From positions 215,424 to 279,423 of the forward strand of contig NZ_JH376798.1 of the NCBI RefSeq assembly GCF_000234095.1: DNA of 64,000 bases. Reading direction: 5' to 3'. This document shows positions 8,008 through 18,123 of the stretch, one piece after another. The DNA is from Centipeda infelix ATCC 43532 (GTDB lineage Bacteria; Bacillota; Negativicutes; Selenomonadales; Selenomonadaceae). Position numbers and translations under genes: made by a program. Numbering within the stretch: the first letter of the stretch is position 1; each line of letters opens with the position of its first letter. The notes beneath the pieces are model-generated. The model made no database searches, was not told where the DNA came from, and saw only the letters and a list, made by a program, of their open reading frames with translations.

Positions 8008-9456
8008 TCAAGTCTCCCTGCTTCGCTCCCACCAGCTTCCCGCGAGGAAGAGAACGAGTGAGGCGGTGATGCCGATGGCGATGGGGTGCAGTCCGAGCGT
8101 TTTGAATCCCGCCGCCATCGCCGCGCAGTAGATGACGGTGCCGCCGCCCATTGCGGCGAGTGCGCCCGTGCGCCGCGCCCATGTGGTAAAGAGACCGAAG
8201 ACGAGCACCCAGAAAAACGCCGTCTCAAGCCCGCCGAACGCAAACATATTGATGAGCCAAATGAGTGATGGCGGCGCAATCGCGAGCACGAACACGATGA
8301 TGCCGAGCGTTGCGGTGACCCCCATCGAGAGCCGGCGCAGCGTCTTTTCCTCGACGCACTTGCCGCGCTGCTGCTGATGGTGGAGGTAGACATCCTTTAC
8401 CACCGCCGACGAGGCGACGATGAGCACGCCCGAGATGGTGGAGATCGACGCCGCGAGCGGCCCGATGATCGCAAATCCGAGGAGTTCGGGCGGCATGACC
8501 TGCGCCATGAGCTGCGGGATGACACTGTCCACACCACCGAGAGCCTTTGCATCGACACCGAGCACCCCGCGTCCGAGTACACCGACGAGGTTCACGGCGA
8601 TGTTCATAAAGGCGATGACGACCGTGCCAATAATCATGGCGCGGTGCATATCGCGGCTGCTCCGATAGCTGATGCCGCGCACAACGGACTGCGGCAGGGC
8701 AATCGTGAGCGCACCCACGAGCAGCCACTGCGAGACATAGAGAGAGATGGGCATACGTCCCGCCGCCGTCGGTGTCAGCATCTCGGGATGTGCCGCACGC
8801 AGATTCGCGAAAATCGCCGCAAGACCGCCGCCCGCCTCAAGTACATAGTAAAACAGCAGAACGATGCCGAGCATCATGACAATCGCACAGCAGGTATCTG
8901 TCAGTGCAACGGCACGGAATCCGCCAATCGACGTATAGACAACGACCACAATGCCGAACAGCACCAGACCGAGCTCATAGCTGTAGCCCGTGACGGCGGC
9001 AAAGAGCTGCGCCCCGCCGACGAACTGTGCGACCATCGACGCGGCAAAGAAAATCACGATGGCGAATGCCGCGAGTGCCGCAAGAGCATCCGACTGATAG
9101 CGGTGACGGATGATATCGACAATGGTGACAGCGTGGATGCGCCGCGCCAGACGCGCGACCTTCTTGCCGAAGATGCCGAGCACGAGGAAGATCGTCATGG
9201 TCTGGATGACCGCCATGTAGATCCAGCCAAATCCGATCTCGTACGCCATACCCGGCCCGCCGACAAACGAGCTGACCGAGCTGTAGGTCGCGACCATCGT
9301 CATCGCGAGCACGAATGCGCCGAGCGTCTGCCCGCCGACAAAGTAGCCCGAGAGGAAGCCGCCCGCGTGACTCTGCCGCCGCACATAGATGCCGAGCGCG
9401 AGCATTGCCGCCATGAAGCCGAGGAGCGGCAGGAGCACCATGAGATTCCCGTTCAT
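8008..9456 (-). CDS. panF: Sodium:pantothenate symporter
   Basis: A 482-residue SSS-family carrier with 12-13 hydrophobic segments. PanF-like features include DFFLGGR-equivalent SGYFVGGQTLG, AMTMVATYSSVSSFVGGPGMAYEIGFGW near residue 50 and SVVRGISYRSSRDMHRA in the middle. It imports pantothenate with Na+. Its start overlaps the yhdT stop by ATGA, the yhdT-panF pairing known from other bacteria, which supports the substrate. Confidence 0.88.
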   Translation of the reverse strand: MNGNLMVLLPLLGFMAAMLALGIYVRRQSHAGGFLSGYFVGGQTLGAFVLAMTMVATYSSVSSFVGGPGMAYEIGFGWIYMAVIQTMTIFLVLGIFGKKVARLARRIHAVTIVDIIRHRYQSDALAALAAFAIVIFFAASMVAQFVGGAQLFAAVTGYSYELGLVLFGIVVVVYTSIGGFRAVALTDTCCAIVMMLGIVLLFYYVLEAGGGLAAIFANLRAAHPEMLTPTAAGRMPISLYVSQWLLVGALTIALPQSVVRGISYRSSRDMHRAMIIGTVVIAFMNIAVNLVGVLGRGVLGVDAKALGGVDSVIPQLMAQVMPPELLGFAIIGPLAASISTISGVLIVASSAVVKDVYLHHQQQRGKCVEEKTLRRLSMGVTATLGIIVFVLAIAPPSLIWLINMFAFGGLETAFFWVLVFGLFTTWARRTGALAAMGGGTVIYCAAMAAGFKTLGLHPIAIGITASLVLFLAGSWWERSRET

Positions 9457-9713
9457 CGTGCCGCCCCCTCTCCGCGTTCATCGAGGGGAACGTCCTCTGC
9501 TGCAAATGCCAGATAGACGGCGAGCACAGCCCCCACGGCGAGCACGCCGACACTCGACGTAACCGCCCAGAGCGGGAAGCCCGCGATCGTCACATCGACC
9601 TCTGCAAGACCGAAGCCGAGCACCGTCCAGAGTATGGCAAAGAGAACACCTGCGGCAGCGGTACGCCTCGCCTCGCGAGCGATGGCGTCCGCCGCCTTTT
9701 TTTCATCCTGCAT
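9453..9713 (-). CDS. yhdT: YhdT-family small membrane protein
   Basis: An 86-residue protein with two membrane helices (about 23-44 and 52-76), DUF997 type, with the FAILWTVLGFGLAE and GFPLWAVTSS segments. AGGAGG lies 9 bases before the ATG at 9713. YhdT is encoded next to panF in many genomes; its contribution to pantothenate uptake is not established. Confidence 0.85.
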   Translation of the reverse strand: MQDEKKAADAIAREARRTAAAGVLFAILWTVLGFGLAEVDVTIAGFPLWAVTSSVGVLAVGAVLAVYLAFAAEDVPLDERGEGAAR

Positions 9714-9981
9714 GTGAAAAAACCTCCTATGAAATTGAACCCCTGCTGTCAAAGGCACACGGCTCTTTGCAGCGTGAATCATATATTTTCTTATCCTACC
9801 ATATCATGCACGCACGCGCAACGTATTGAAATCACATAAAAGAAAAATCCTTTTATATTATTTGTCATTATTTTTTGTTTTACCGGAAATATGCGATAAA
9901 AGTCCTTGCTTATTTTCTTATAACGGTATAAGATTTAATTATCTATACGTTGATAGGTTTAATGGAAAGGAAGCAAGCGCA

Positions 9982-11940
9982 TTGAGCATCAAGCAAAAAC
10001 TTCTCCTGACGGGGACAATCATGGTGCTGCTTGTCGTGGCGATCTGCGGGATTGGCTACTACACCGCACAGACATCGCTCATCGAAAGCACCGAGGGCGA
10101 AATCGAAGCCACACTGGACAAAGAAGCTGCCGTCGTCGAAGGATGGCTGCTCGACAAGCAGAAACAGGTACAGAGCGGTGCGGCGCTCATTTCCCTCATC
10201 GGAGACAACCCCATCGCCATGGAGCAGGAGATCATGCAGTTCCCCCTGCATGACAAGGACATCCTCAGCTTTTACTACGGCGGAGAGGACGGTCGATTCA
10301 TCAGCGGGCTGGCGGGCAACGTCACCGGCAAACGCGACCCGCGTGAGCGCCCATGGTACAAAGCCGCCATGGCTGCAAGCGGGCCGATCTTCACCGATGT
10401 CTATGAGGACGCACGCACGAAGAAGATGGTAGTCTCCGTCGCAACCCCCTATGACAACGGCGTTGTCGCTGCGGACATCAGTCTCGAAACGCTTGCCGAG
10501 CGCGTCGCAGCTCTGAAATATCACGGTGATGGCGCGGGCATTGTAGTCGCCCCGAGCGGACGCATCATTGCCTCCACTGAGGGGCTTGCCATGCAGCAGG
10601 CAGACGAGAACCCCGTCCTCAAAGAAAATCTCCCGACCATGCTCACGAAGAAAAACGGTTACCTCGCTACGGAGAAGGACGGCGAGACGCAGATCATCGC
10701 CTACGCAACCGTCCCGTCGACAGGCTGGATCATCGCGATCGCCGTTCCCGAACGCATCGCGTTCGCTGAACTCATGCAGCTCAAAACAACCTATGCCGGG
10801 ATGACAGTGCTCGGTATCCTGCTCGTCGCAGTCCTTCTCCTTGCGCTCCTGCGGTTCGCCGCGACCATCACGGGGGCGACCGAGCAACTCATGCACCAGG
10901 TCGATGCACTCGCAAAGGGGGACCTCAGTCAGCAGGATCTCGCCGTCACCTCGCAGGACGAGCTCGGACAGCTCGCCGCAAACTTCAACACGATGATGAA
11001 GAACATCCGCGATCTCATTCGTCAGGTCGCGGGCACTGCCGAACAGCTCGCCGCTGCCTCCGAGCAGCTCACGGCGGGTGCACACCAGACCGCCGAGGCA
11101 GCGACCGAGATTGCAGGCACCGTCGCAAACGTCGCGGAGGGTACGGATCGCCAGCTTGAGAGCCTCGCAGGGGCAAAGAAGAACATCGGTATCGTCTCCG
11201 GCGACATCGAAAACGTCACACAAAAGTCGGAGCGCGTCGCGAACAGCTCCGCAGCAACGGCAGATGCCGCCGAAAAGGGCGAAACCCTCATGAACGATGC
11301 CATGACAAAGATGACAGGCATCGAGCAGAGCGTCCTACGCTCCGCCGAGGTCGTCGAGAAACTCGGCGAAAGCTCCAAGCAGATCGGCGAGATCGTCGAG
11401 ACCATCTCCGCCATCGCCGAACAGACCAACCTCCTCGCCCTCAATGCCGCCATCGAGGCAGCGCGTGCGGGTGAGACGGGGCGCGGCTTCGCCGTTGTCG
11501 CCGAGGAGGTCCGAAAGCTCGCCGAGCAGTGCCGCGAGGCAGCGGATCAGATCAAGGAGCGCATCGCCGTCGTGCAGCATGACACCGCACAGGCGGTCAC
11601 TGCCATGCAGAGCGGTACGAACGAAGTGCAGGCGGGTACTGCCGCCATCCGCGAAGTCGGCATCCAGTTCGAGAACATCATGCGCATGGTCGAGGAGATC
11701 AAGGAGCAAATCGCCGACATCAGTCACTCCATGCACGCCGTCTCCCAGGGTACGGAGTTGATCGTCCAGTCCGCGACCACCGTCAACGAGATCACAGAGA
11801 AGACCGCAGACCATATGCAGAGCATCTCCTCCGCATCCCAGTCGCAGTCCGCATCGAGCGAGGAGATCGCCTCCGCGTCCCAATCACTCGCCATGCTCGC
11901 AACCGACCTACAGAACACAACGAACCGATTTAGATTCTAG
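9982..11940 (+). CDS. Methyl-accepting chemotaxis protein (first of a tandem pair)
   Basis: A 652-residue chemoreceptor starting at TTG with AAAGGAAG 8 bases upstream. It has an N-terminal membrane helix (about 7-28), a periplasmic dCache-type sensor (motifs DRPWYKAA-like ERPWYKAAM and TDVYEDARTKKMVVSVATP), a second helix (about 283-305), HAMP, and a signalling domain with the tip GRGFAVVAEEVRKLAEQ. It reports ligand state to CheA/CheW. No CheR-binding pentapeptide is seen at the C-terminus. The next gene is a close paralogue. Confidence 0.93.
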   Translation: MSIKQKLLLTGTIMVLLVVAICGIGYYTAQTSLIESTEGEIEATLDKEAAVVEGWLLDKQKQVQSGAALISLIGDNPIAMEQEIMQFPLHDKDILSFYYGGEDGRFISGLAGNVTGKRDPRERPWYKAAMAASGPIFTDVYEDARTKKMVVSVATPYDNGVVAADISLETLAERVAALKYHGDGAGIVVAPSGRIIASTEGLAMQQADENPVLKENLPTMLTKKNGYLATEKDGETQIIAYATVPSTGWIIAIAVPERIAFAELMQLKTTYAGMTVLGILLVAVLLLALLRFAATITGATEQLMHQVDALAKGDLSQQDLAVTSQDELGQLAANFNTMMKNIRDLIRQVAGTAEQLAAASEQLTAGAHQTAEAATEIAGTVANVAEGTDRQLESLAGAKKNIGIVSGDIENVTQKSERVANSSAATADAAEKGETLMNDAMTKMTGIEQSVLRSAEVVEKLGESSKQIGEIVETISAIAEQTNLLALNAAIEAARAGETGRGFAVVAEEVRKLAEQCREAADQIKERIAVVQHDTAQAVTAMQSGTNEVQAGTAAIREVGIQFENIMRMVEEIKEQIADISHSMHAVSQGTELIVQSATTVNEITEKTADHMQSISSASQSQSASSEEIASASQSLAMLATDLQNTTNRFRF

Positions 11941-12108
11941 CCGGAAAAATGCAGCATTCTATGTGTTGCCGTGCCTTTTCTGATGCGGGGAAAAATCTCT
12001 GCTTTTTTCAAAAAATTACGTCCTGGAGACAGAAAGACTTGCTTAAAAATATAAAATAATATATCATTAAATGACACTTCAAAATAAAGGAAGGGAAGGG
12101 ATCGTATT

Positions 12109-14085
12109 TTGAGTATCAAACAAAAATTACTCCTGATGGGAACGCTCATGGCGCTGCTCGTTGCTGCGATCTGCGGCATCGGCTACCACCAGGCGCAGAC
12201 CGCACTCGAAGAGAGCGTATCGGGGGAGATCAACGCTGCGCTGCACGTTGAGTCTGAGAAGATGGACGCATGGATGTCACGCAAGGTGCAGCGTGCCGAG
12301 AGCGCCGCAAATCTGGTGTCCGCGCTCGACGGCAACCCCATCGAGATGGATCCGTCGATCATGAGCCTCGCCGCAGGGGACAATGAACTGATCGACCTCG
12401 CTTACGGCTCGGAGGATGCGCGCTTCATCAGCTACACGGACGGCAACCTCACGGGCGAGTTCAACCCGTTGGATCGCCCATGGTATCGGGATGCCAAGGC
12501 GGCGGGCAAGACCATCATCACCCCCGTCTATCAAGATGCCATCTCCAAGAAAACCGTTGTCTCCATCGCCGTCCCGTACAAAAACGCGAGCGGCACATTC
12601 CGTGGTGTCGTCGTCTCTGATATTGCACTTGACGCGCTTGCCGACCGCGTTAAGGAAGTGAAATTCCACGGTGAGGGGGCGGGCATCGTCATCGACCAGG
12701 ACGGTCTCATCATCGCCTCCACTGAGGGCCTGGCGATGCACAAGGTCGAGGAAAATCCCGTGCTCAAGGAACGCTTCCCCGAGATGCTGAAGAACAAGAA
12801 CGGCTTCTTCGCCATGGAAAAGGACGGCGAGGAGCAAATCATCGCCTACGCAACCGTTCCGTCGACAGACTGGATTGTTGCCATTGCCGTACCCGAGCGC
12901 ATCGCATTTGCACAGCTCGCCGGACTCAAGGTGACGTATGGCGTGCTCACCCTCATCGGCATCCTGCTCGTTGCGGGCATCCTCTTTGCACTCCTGCGCT
13001 TTGCCGCGACCATCACGGGGGCGACCGAGCGGCTCATGCACCACGTCGATGCACTCGCAAAGGGCGACCTCAGTCAGCAGGATCTCCCTGTCACCTCGCA
13101 GGATGAGCTCGGACAGCTCGCCGCAAACTTCAACACGATGATGAAGAACATCCGCGATCTCATTCGTCAGGTCGCGGCCACAGCGGAACAACTCGCCGCC
13201 GCTTCCGAGCAGCTCACGGCAGGTGCACACCAGACTGCCGAGGCAGCCACCGAGATTGCAGGCACCGTCTCAAACGTCGCAGATGGTACGGATCGCCAGC
13301 TCGAAAGCATTGCAGGGGCAAAGAAAAACATCGACATCGTCTCCGGCGACATTGAGCGCGTCACCCATGAAGCCGAGCGTGTCGCGGGCAGCTCGACCGC
13401 GACCGCCGAGGCCGCCGAAAAGGGCGAAGCCCTCATGAACGACGCCATGGCAAAGATGAACGGCATCGAGCAGAGCGTTCTGTGCTCCGCTGAGGTCGTC
13501 GAGAAGCTCGGCGAGAGCTCCAAGCAGATCGGCGAGATCGTCGAGACCATCTCCGCCATCGCCGAGCAGACCAACCTCCTCGCCCTCAACGCCGCCATCG
13601 AGGCAGCGCGTGCAGGGGAGACGGGGCGCGGCTTCGCCGTCGTCGCCGAGGAGGTCCGAAAGCTCGCCGAGCAGTCCCGCGAGGCAGCAGATCAGATCAA
13701 GGAGCGCATCGCGGGCGTCCAGAGAGACACGGCACAGGCAGTCACCGCCATGCAGAGCGGTACGAGCGAAGTGCAGGCGGGTACGGCTGCCATCCGCGAG
13801 GTCGGTACACAGTTCGAGAACATCACGCGCATGGTCGACGAGATGAAGGAGCAGATCGCGAACATCAACAAGTCCATGCAGACCGTCACACATGGCACGG
13901 AGCTGATTATCCAGTCCGCTACCACGGTAGGCGAGATCACGGAAAAAACGGCGGAGAACATGCAGAACATCTCCTCCTCGTCCGAGTCGCAGTCCGCATC
14001 GAGCGAAGAGATCGCCTCCGCATCCCAGTCCCTCGCAACTCTCGCGACCGACTTGCAGAACACAACGAACAAGTTCAAACTCTAA
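12109..14085 (+). CDS. Methyl-accepting chemotaxis protein (second of a tandem pair)
   Basis: A 658-residue paralogue of the preceding receptor, again starting at TTG with GGAAGGG 8 bases upstream. It shares the same start peptide (SIKQKLLL), dCache sensor, HAMP and signalling domain. The signalling halves are near-identical over long runs, while the sensor domains differ much more (for example LDRPWYRDAK against ERPWYKAAM). This pattern points to tandem duplication with sensor divergence or homogenised C-termini. Ligand unknown; dCache receptors often sense amino acids. Confidence 0.93.
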   Translation: MSIKQKLLLMGTLMALLVAAICGIGYHQAQTALEESVSGEINAALHVESEKMDAWMSRKVQRAESAANLVSALDGNPIEMDPSIMSLAAGDNELIDLAYGSEDARFISYTDGNLTGEFNPLDRPWYRDAKAAGKTIITPVYQDAISKKTVVSIAVPYKNASGTFRGVVVSDIALDALADRVKEVKFHGEGAGIVIDQDGLIIASTEGLAMHKVEENPVLKERFPEMLKNKNGFFAMEKDGEEQIIAYATVPSTDWIVAIAVPERIAFAQLAGLKVTYGVLTLIGILLVAGILFALLRFAATITGATERLMHHVDALAKGDLSQQDLPVTSQDELGQLAANFNTMMKNIRDLIRQVAATAEQLAAASEQLTAGAHQTAEAATEIAGTVSNVADGTDRQLESIAGAKKNIDIVSGDIERVTHEAERVAGSSTATAEAAEKGEALMNDAMAKMNGIEQSVLCSAEVVEKLGESSKQIGEIVETISAIAEQTNLLALNAAIEAARAGETGRGFAVVAEEVRKLAEQSREAADQIKERIAGVQRDTAQAVTAMQSGTSEVQAGTAAIREVGTQFENITRMVDEMKEQIANINKSMQTVTHGTELIIQSATTVGEITEKTAENMQNISSSSESQSASSEEIASASQSLATLATDLQNTTNKFKL

Positions 14086-14100
14086 GCATAAATGATATGT

Positions 14101-14148
14101 GGGGCTGCTGCACGAAGACATTTTCTTCTTCATGCAGCAGCTCTATTT
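14101..14148 (+). repeat. Terminator-like hairpin, GCTGCTGCACGAAG family
   Basis: GGGCTGCTGCACGAAG pairs with CTTCATGCAGCAGCTC and is followed by TATTTGATTTT. It lies after the second chemoreceptor gene. Related hairpins stand at 18195, 47127 and 52366, so this is a repeated module, probably an intrinsic terminator. Confidence 0.8.
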
Positions 14149-14169
14149 GATTTTAATGAAAGGATCCCC

Positions 14170-14922
14170 ATGACCGACATCATCGACATCCACACGCACA
14201 GCATCGCCAGTATGCACGCCTACAGCACGATCCGTGAGATCGCGACGATGGCAAAGGAGAAGGGGCTCGCCCTCGTCGGCATCTCCGACCATGCGCCCGC
14301 GCTGCCCGGCACCTTTCACGAGATGTACTTTCGCAACTTCAAAGTCATCCGCCCCGCCGCCTACGGTATCGACATCATCATGGGCGCGGAGCTGAACGTC
14401 ATGGACTACGAGGGCAGGGTCGATCTGCCCGTGCGCGTCCTGCAAAAAATGCACTACGCCATCGCAAGTCTGCATGATATTGTGATTGCGCCCGGCACGC
14501 AGGAGGAGAATACGCGCGCCCTCCTCGGGGCAATGGCAAATCCCTACGTCACGATCATCGGGCATCCCGACAACCCCGCCTACCCCGTGGATTTCGATGC
14601 GCTTGCCCGCGCCGCCGCCGCAGAGCACGTCCTCATCGAGGCAAACAATGCCTCGCACAACCCGAACGGTCCGCGCGTCGGCTCGGAACTCCTCGCGCGG
14701 GATCTCCTCGCCGCCTGCCGCCATCACGGCGCACACATCCTCATCGGCAGCGACGCGCACATCGACATCGATGTCGGCGAGCACAGTCATACGCATGCCA
14801 TTCTCGCGGACATTGATTTCCCCGAGGAACTCGTGCTGAACAGCGATCCCGCCCGCCTCAAGGCATGGATTGCAGAGCGTCACGCACGAAACGGCGTACA
14901 CGGCTTGAATTATTTTTCTTAA
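14170..14922 (+). CDS. PHP-domain phosphatase (YcdX-like)
   Basis: A 250-residue PHP-superfamily phosphoesterase with the metal-binding motifs DIHTHSIAS (residues 5-13), SDHAPALPG, GAELNVMDYEG, the central HPDNP, and the late SDAHIDIDVGEH. These are the metal ligands of YcdX-type enzymes that hydrolyse phosphate esters with a trinuclear metal centre. AAAGG lies about 6 bases before the ATG. The natural substrate is unknown. Confidence 0.85.
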   Translation: MTDIIDIHTHSIASMHAYSTIREIATMAKEKGLALVGISDHAPALPGTFHEMYFRNFKVIRPAAYGIDIIMGAELNVMDYEGRVDLPVRVLQKMHYAIASLHDIVIAPGTQEENTRALLGAMANPYVTIIGHPDNPAYPVDFDALARAAAAEHVLIEANNASHNPNGPRVGSELLARDLLAACRHHGAHILIGSDAHIDIDVGEHSHTHAILADIDFPEELVLNSDPARLKAWIAERHARNGVHGLNYFS

Positions 14923-14979
14923 TTGTTTTCTTTTTATAGTTATTTGTACATATTTATCGTTATTTATTTTATGAATACA

Positions 14980-15028
14980 AAGAAGCTGCCTCCGCCGATT
15001 TATTTTCGGTGGAGGCAGCTTCTTTTTT
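14980..15028 (+). terminator. Strong bidirectional terminator
   Basis: A 19-bp perfect stem (14980-14998 with 15006-15024, core GAAGCTGCCTCCGCCGA) is followed by a T run. It lies between the convergent PHP gene and the TonB receptor gene. Confidence 0.92.
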
Positions 15029-15037
15029 ATCCGATCA

Positions 15038-17245
15038 TCAGAAGTCGTATGTCAGACCGAGCCAGTAGCTGCGGTGGGAGATATAGGAACCGCCCGCAAT
15101 GCCGTCTGCGTCGATCTCGTCATAGTAGTCGCCGTACTTCGTGCCGTCTGCCGCCGTTCTTGTCTGGTCGAAGTTGCGGTTCAGCAGATTGTTGACGGCG
15201 AACTGCATGGAGAGCCCGTCACGCAGCTTGTGCGTCACGCCCATGTTGAGGACGGTGAACGGACGATAGTGCGAGGCGATCCCTGCTGCCTGCTTCGAGC
15301 GGTACATCCCACTGCGGTACTGCGCACTGAGCCAGACATTCGTCGCATCCGTCGGCATCCAGTCGAGTTTGAGGTTGACCGCCTGCTTTGGTGTGGAGCG
15401 CAGCGGCTGACCGACATTCTTGCCGCTCTTTATCTGACTGGTGAGCAGCGTCCAGTTCAGCCCCGCCGTCACCTTTGGCGCGATCGCGAACTTCGTACCG
15501 ACCTCTATGCCGTGGATACGTGCCTTGCCGACATTCTCGTAGGTGCGGACAGCACCGATGCCCGCGACATTCACCGCATCACTGAGGTCGATCTTGTTCT
15601 TGAAATCCGTATGGAAGAACGTCACGTGTGCATCCGTATCGTGCTCGTTGTGGTAGTAGAACCCGATTTCCTCCGTCGTCGACTTCTCTGGTTTCAGCCC
15701 CGTGTTGCCGCGATAGATCTCGCCCGTGATATTGAGATGGATGTCCACGGGCGCGGACTGGAGCATCGTCGGAGCCTTATACCCCGTCGCAACGCCGCCC
15801 TTTACCGTGAAATTGCGGTTCGGCATATAGATGAGGTAGCCGCGCGGGCTGAGATTGTCGTCGTAGTCCTCGGGATGATCGTAGCGCAGACCGTAGGTAA
15901 AGACGAGCTTTTTCGTGAGTGCCCACGTATCCTCGCCGTAGAGTGCCCAACTCGAACGCGAGAGACTGCCGTTGTCGTTCGAGCTGCGCTGACGCATCAT
16001 ATTGGCAAACATCGGCGGAGCCCAGCCCGTCGGCGCAATCGTCCGCTTCAGATGATAGTCCACCCCCTCGCGCTGCCAGCGTGCCCCTACCGCCAGTGTG
16101 TGATCGTCGCCGAGCGGCGTGACGTACTTCGTATCGAACGTCACAAAGTCATTCTTCACATTGTTGCGGATCTGTGAGCGGATCGGAATGCGCAGCGGCA
16201 GGATGTTCGGCTTTGCCGTCCCCGTCATATCCGCATCGAGGTGCATCTCGTTGCGCAGAAAGGACAGGGTATTCGTCCACGTCCCCTCCTTGCCGACCTT
16301 GTTCTCCGCGCCGAGCACGATCTTCATGCGGTCGAACCGCTGCGCGACATCGCCGTCGAGCTTCGTCACCACCTGTGCGTTCGGCGGAGCGGGTGGGGAG
16401 GGCGGCTTCATTTTGCCGCGCTGTGCAAAATCACCGTCGCGCATGTTCTGCCCACGGTCGATGTCGAGATAGTAGCTGTGCCCTGCGGCGGGCGTATAGG
16501 TCACGCGCGTCCCGAGATTCCAGTTGTCATAGTCGCGCTTCTCCTTGTCCACACCGAATGCCGATGGGCCGCGTTTCAGATAGCTGCCGCGCATCTGCAT
16601 CCCGACCTTGCCGCGCGTAATGGGCCCCGCCACGTTGAAGTTGTACTTCATCGTGTTCGACTTGCCATCCGTCGTCTCAAGGATACTGCCGACGGAGACA
16701 GAGCCGTGGAACTCGTCCGTCACCTTCTTCGTGATGATGTTGATGACACCGCCCATTGCATCCGAGCCGTAGAGTGTCGACATCGGGCCGCGCACCACCT
16801 CGATGCGCTCGATCTGGCTCGGTGTTGGCAGGCTCGTATTCGCGAGCTGGTTGAAGCTGCGCATCATCCCGCCCGCGATGCCGGGGCCCACCTGCGCCAC
16901 CCCATCCACGAGGAGCAGCGTATAGCCGTCGTCCATCCCGCGAATCGAGACTGCGGGCGTATCGAACCGCCCCGTCGCGCCGAACGTGTCGACACCCTCC
17001 ACCATATCAAGCACCTGACGGAGATCTGTATAGCCGCGCTGCGCGATCTCATCCGCCTTGATGACCGAGATACTCGCGGGCGCAAAGCGCACATCCTCCT
17101 CAAAGCCCGATGCCGTCACCACAACGGGGGCTGTCTCATAGCCTTCTTTCTGCGCCTGCGTGTCCTCTGCATAGACGGCGTGCGCCGTGCCCGAAAGTGT
17201 GAGCGCGACCGCCGCCGCAAGAGCCCTCTGCTTTGTCATTCGCAT
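15038..17245 (-). CDS. TonB-dependent outer-membrane receptor, probably iron-siderophore
   Basis: A 735-residue receptor with signal peptide (MTKQRALAAAVALTLSG), a TonB box near APVVVTASG, and a plug domain (SISVIKADEIAQRGYTDLRQ, then IERIEVVRGPMSTLYGSDAM with GGVINIITKK). The 22-strand barrel ends in the terminal aromatic SYWLGLTYDF. GAGGAGG lies 6 bases before the chosen ATG. The plug resembles FepA/CirA-type receptors. It is downstream of a methyltransferase gene with a Fur-like site ahead of it, so iron-regulated siderophore or haem uptake is likely; the ligand is not determined. Confidence 0.9.
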   Translation of the reverse strand: MRMTKQRALAAAVALTLSGTAHAVYAEDTQAQKEGYETAPVVVTASGFEEDVRFAPASISVIKADEIAQRGYTDLRQVLDMVEGVDTFGATGRFDTPAVSIRGMDDGYTLLLVDGVAQVGPGIAGGMMRSFNQLANTSLPTPSQIERIEVVRGPMSTLYGSDAMGGVINIITKKVTDEFHGSVSVGSILETTDGKSNTMKYNFNVAGPITRGKVGMQMRGSYLKRGPSAFGVDKEKRDYDNWNLGTRVTYTPAAGHSYYLDIDRGQNMRDGDFAQRGKMKPPSPPAPPNAQVVTKLDGDVAQRFDRMKIVLGAENKVGKEGTWTNTLSFLRNEMHLDADMTGTAKPNILPLRIPIRSQIRNNVKNDFVTFDTKYVTPLGDDHTLAVGARWQREGVDYHLKRTIAPTGWAPPMFANMMRQRSSNDNGSLSRSSWALYGEDTWALTKKLVFTYGLRYDHPEDYDDNLSPRGYLIYMPNRNFTVKGGVATGYKAPTMLQSAPVDIHLNITGEIYRGNTGLKPEKSTTEEIGFYYHNEHDTDAHVTFFHTDFKNKIDLSDAVNVAGIGAVRTYENVGKARIHGIEVGTKFAIAPKVTAGLNWTLLTSQIKSGKNVGQPLRSTPKQAVNLKLDWMPTDATNVWLSAQYRSGMYRSKQAAGIASHYRPFTVLNMGVTHKLRDGLSMQFAVNNLLNRNFDQTRTAADGTKYGDYYDEIDADGIAGGSYISHRSYWLGLTYDF

Positions 17246-17302
17246 ACGATTCCTCCTCATCTGTCCGACACATGGATGCCTTCGTTCGCTCTCCTGATCC
17301 AC

Positions 17303-18073
17303 CTATTTTTTGCTGACGACGGCGATGTACGAGAACTCCTTGTTGTGGTCAAAGAAGAAGTTGAACATCTTGCGGAAGCGGTCGAGGTTCTCCGTGCGCA
17401 GTCCGTTGCGGATGATCTTCATCGCGCCGTCGAATCCCTCGTCGCGCACGAGCCCCGCAGGGTCGAGCAGCGTCATATCGCCCGTCTGCACCTCGATGGC
17501 AAAGCCCGCGTCGCGCAGCAGCTTCTCCCAGAGTGCGTGCGGGAGCGGATCGACGTTCACATTGATCGCGCGGGAGATGCCCGCACGCAGCTCCGCCGCC
17601 TCCGCCTCATCCGTCACGCGCAGTGCGACATCGTGCGTGAGGAGCACACCGCCCGGCTTCAGCACGCGGAAGTACTCGGCAATCGCCTTTGCCTTGTTCT
17701 CACGCGGCAGCATCGTGAGCATCGCCTCGTTGATGACGACATCGAACGTTGCGTCGGGGAAGGGCAGCGCGAGCGCATTTCCCTCCACCACGTCGATCAC
17801 ATCGTTCAGCCCGTGCGCCGCGATGTTCGCACGCGCCTTCTCCAGTGCCTTTGGATTCATATCAAGCCCCGTGATGCGGCAGCCGTGCGCCTCCGCGAGG
17901 GCAACCATCGTCGTACCCATATTGCACGCGACCTCAAGTACGCGCGTATCTGCGGTAAAGTCAACGTGACCGAGCAGCCACTCCGTCGCCTCACGCCCAC
18001 CCGGACGCAGCCGTGTCTTGCCCAGACGCGCAAGGAACTCATGTCCCGGTTCGTGCTTCTTTTCTTCAGCCAT
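17303..18073 (-). CDS. Class I SAM-dependent methyltransferase
   Basis: A 256-residue methyltransferase with motif I VLEVACNMGTT (about residues 45-55), the acidic motif II end GLDMNP, motif post-I NALALPFPDATFDVV and VLKPGGVLL. Start MAEEK has GGGAG 8 bases upstream; an ATG 5 codons earlier overlaps that site. It is 57 bases upstream of the TonB receptor and in the same direction, so co-transcription under the Fur-like site is likely. The substrate is unknown. Confidence 0.82.
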   Translation of the reverse strand: MAEEKKHEPGHEFLARLGKTRLRPGGREATEWLLGHVDFTADTRVLEVACNMGTTMVALAEAHGCRITGLDMNPKALEKARANIAAHGLNDVIDVVEGNALALPFPDATFDVVINEAMLTMLPRENKAKAIAEYFRVLKPGGVLLTHDVALRVTDEAEAAELRAGISRAINVNVDPLPHALWEKLLRDAGFAIEVQTGDMTLLDPAGLVRDEGFDGAMKIIRNGLRTENLDRFRKMFNFFFDHNKEFSYIAVVSKK

Positions 18074-18123
18074 TGGTATCGCTCCCATCTATATAATTGA
18101 AAACATCTATCATCTATGGGAAC

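Noticed and set aside
9826-9981. 52-residue N-terminal extension of the first chemoreceptor
   Set aside because: The extension has no ribosome site and is AT-rich leader sequence; the paralogue shows the true start at the SIKQKLLL peptide, initiated by TTG.
16241-18100. 619-residue open frame opposite the receptor and methyltransferase genes
   Set aside because: Same reason: composition is that of an antisense shadow and both sense genes are well supported.
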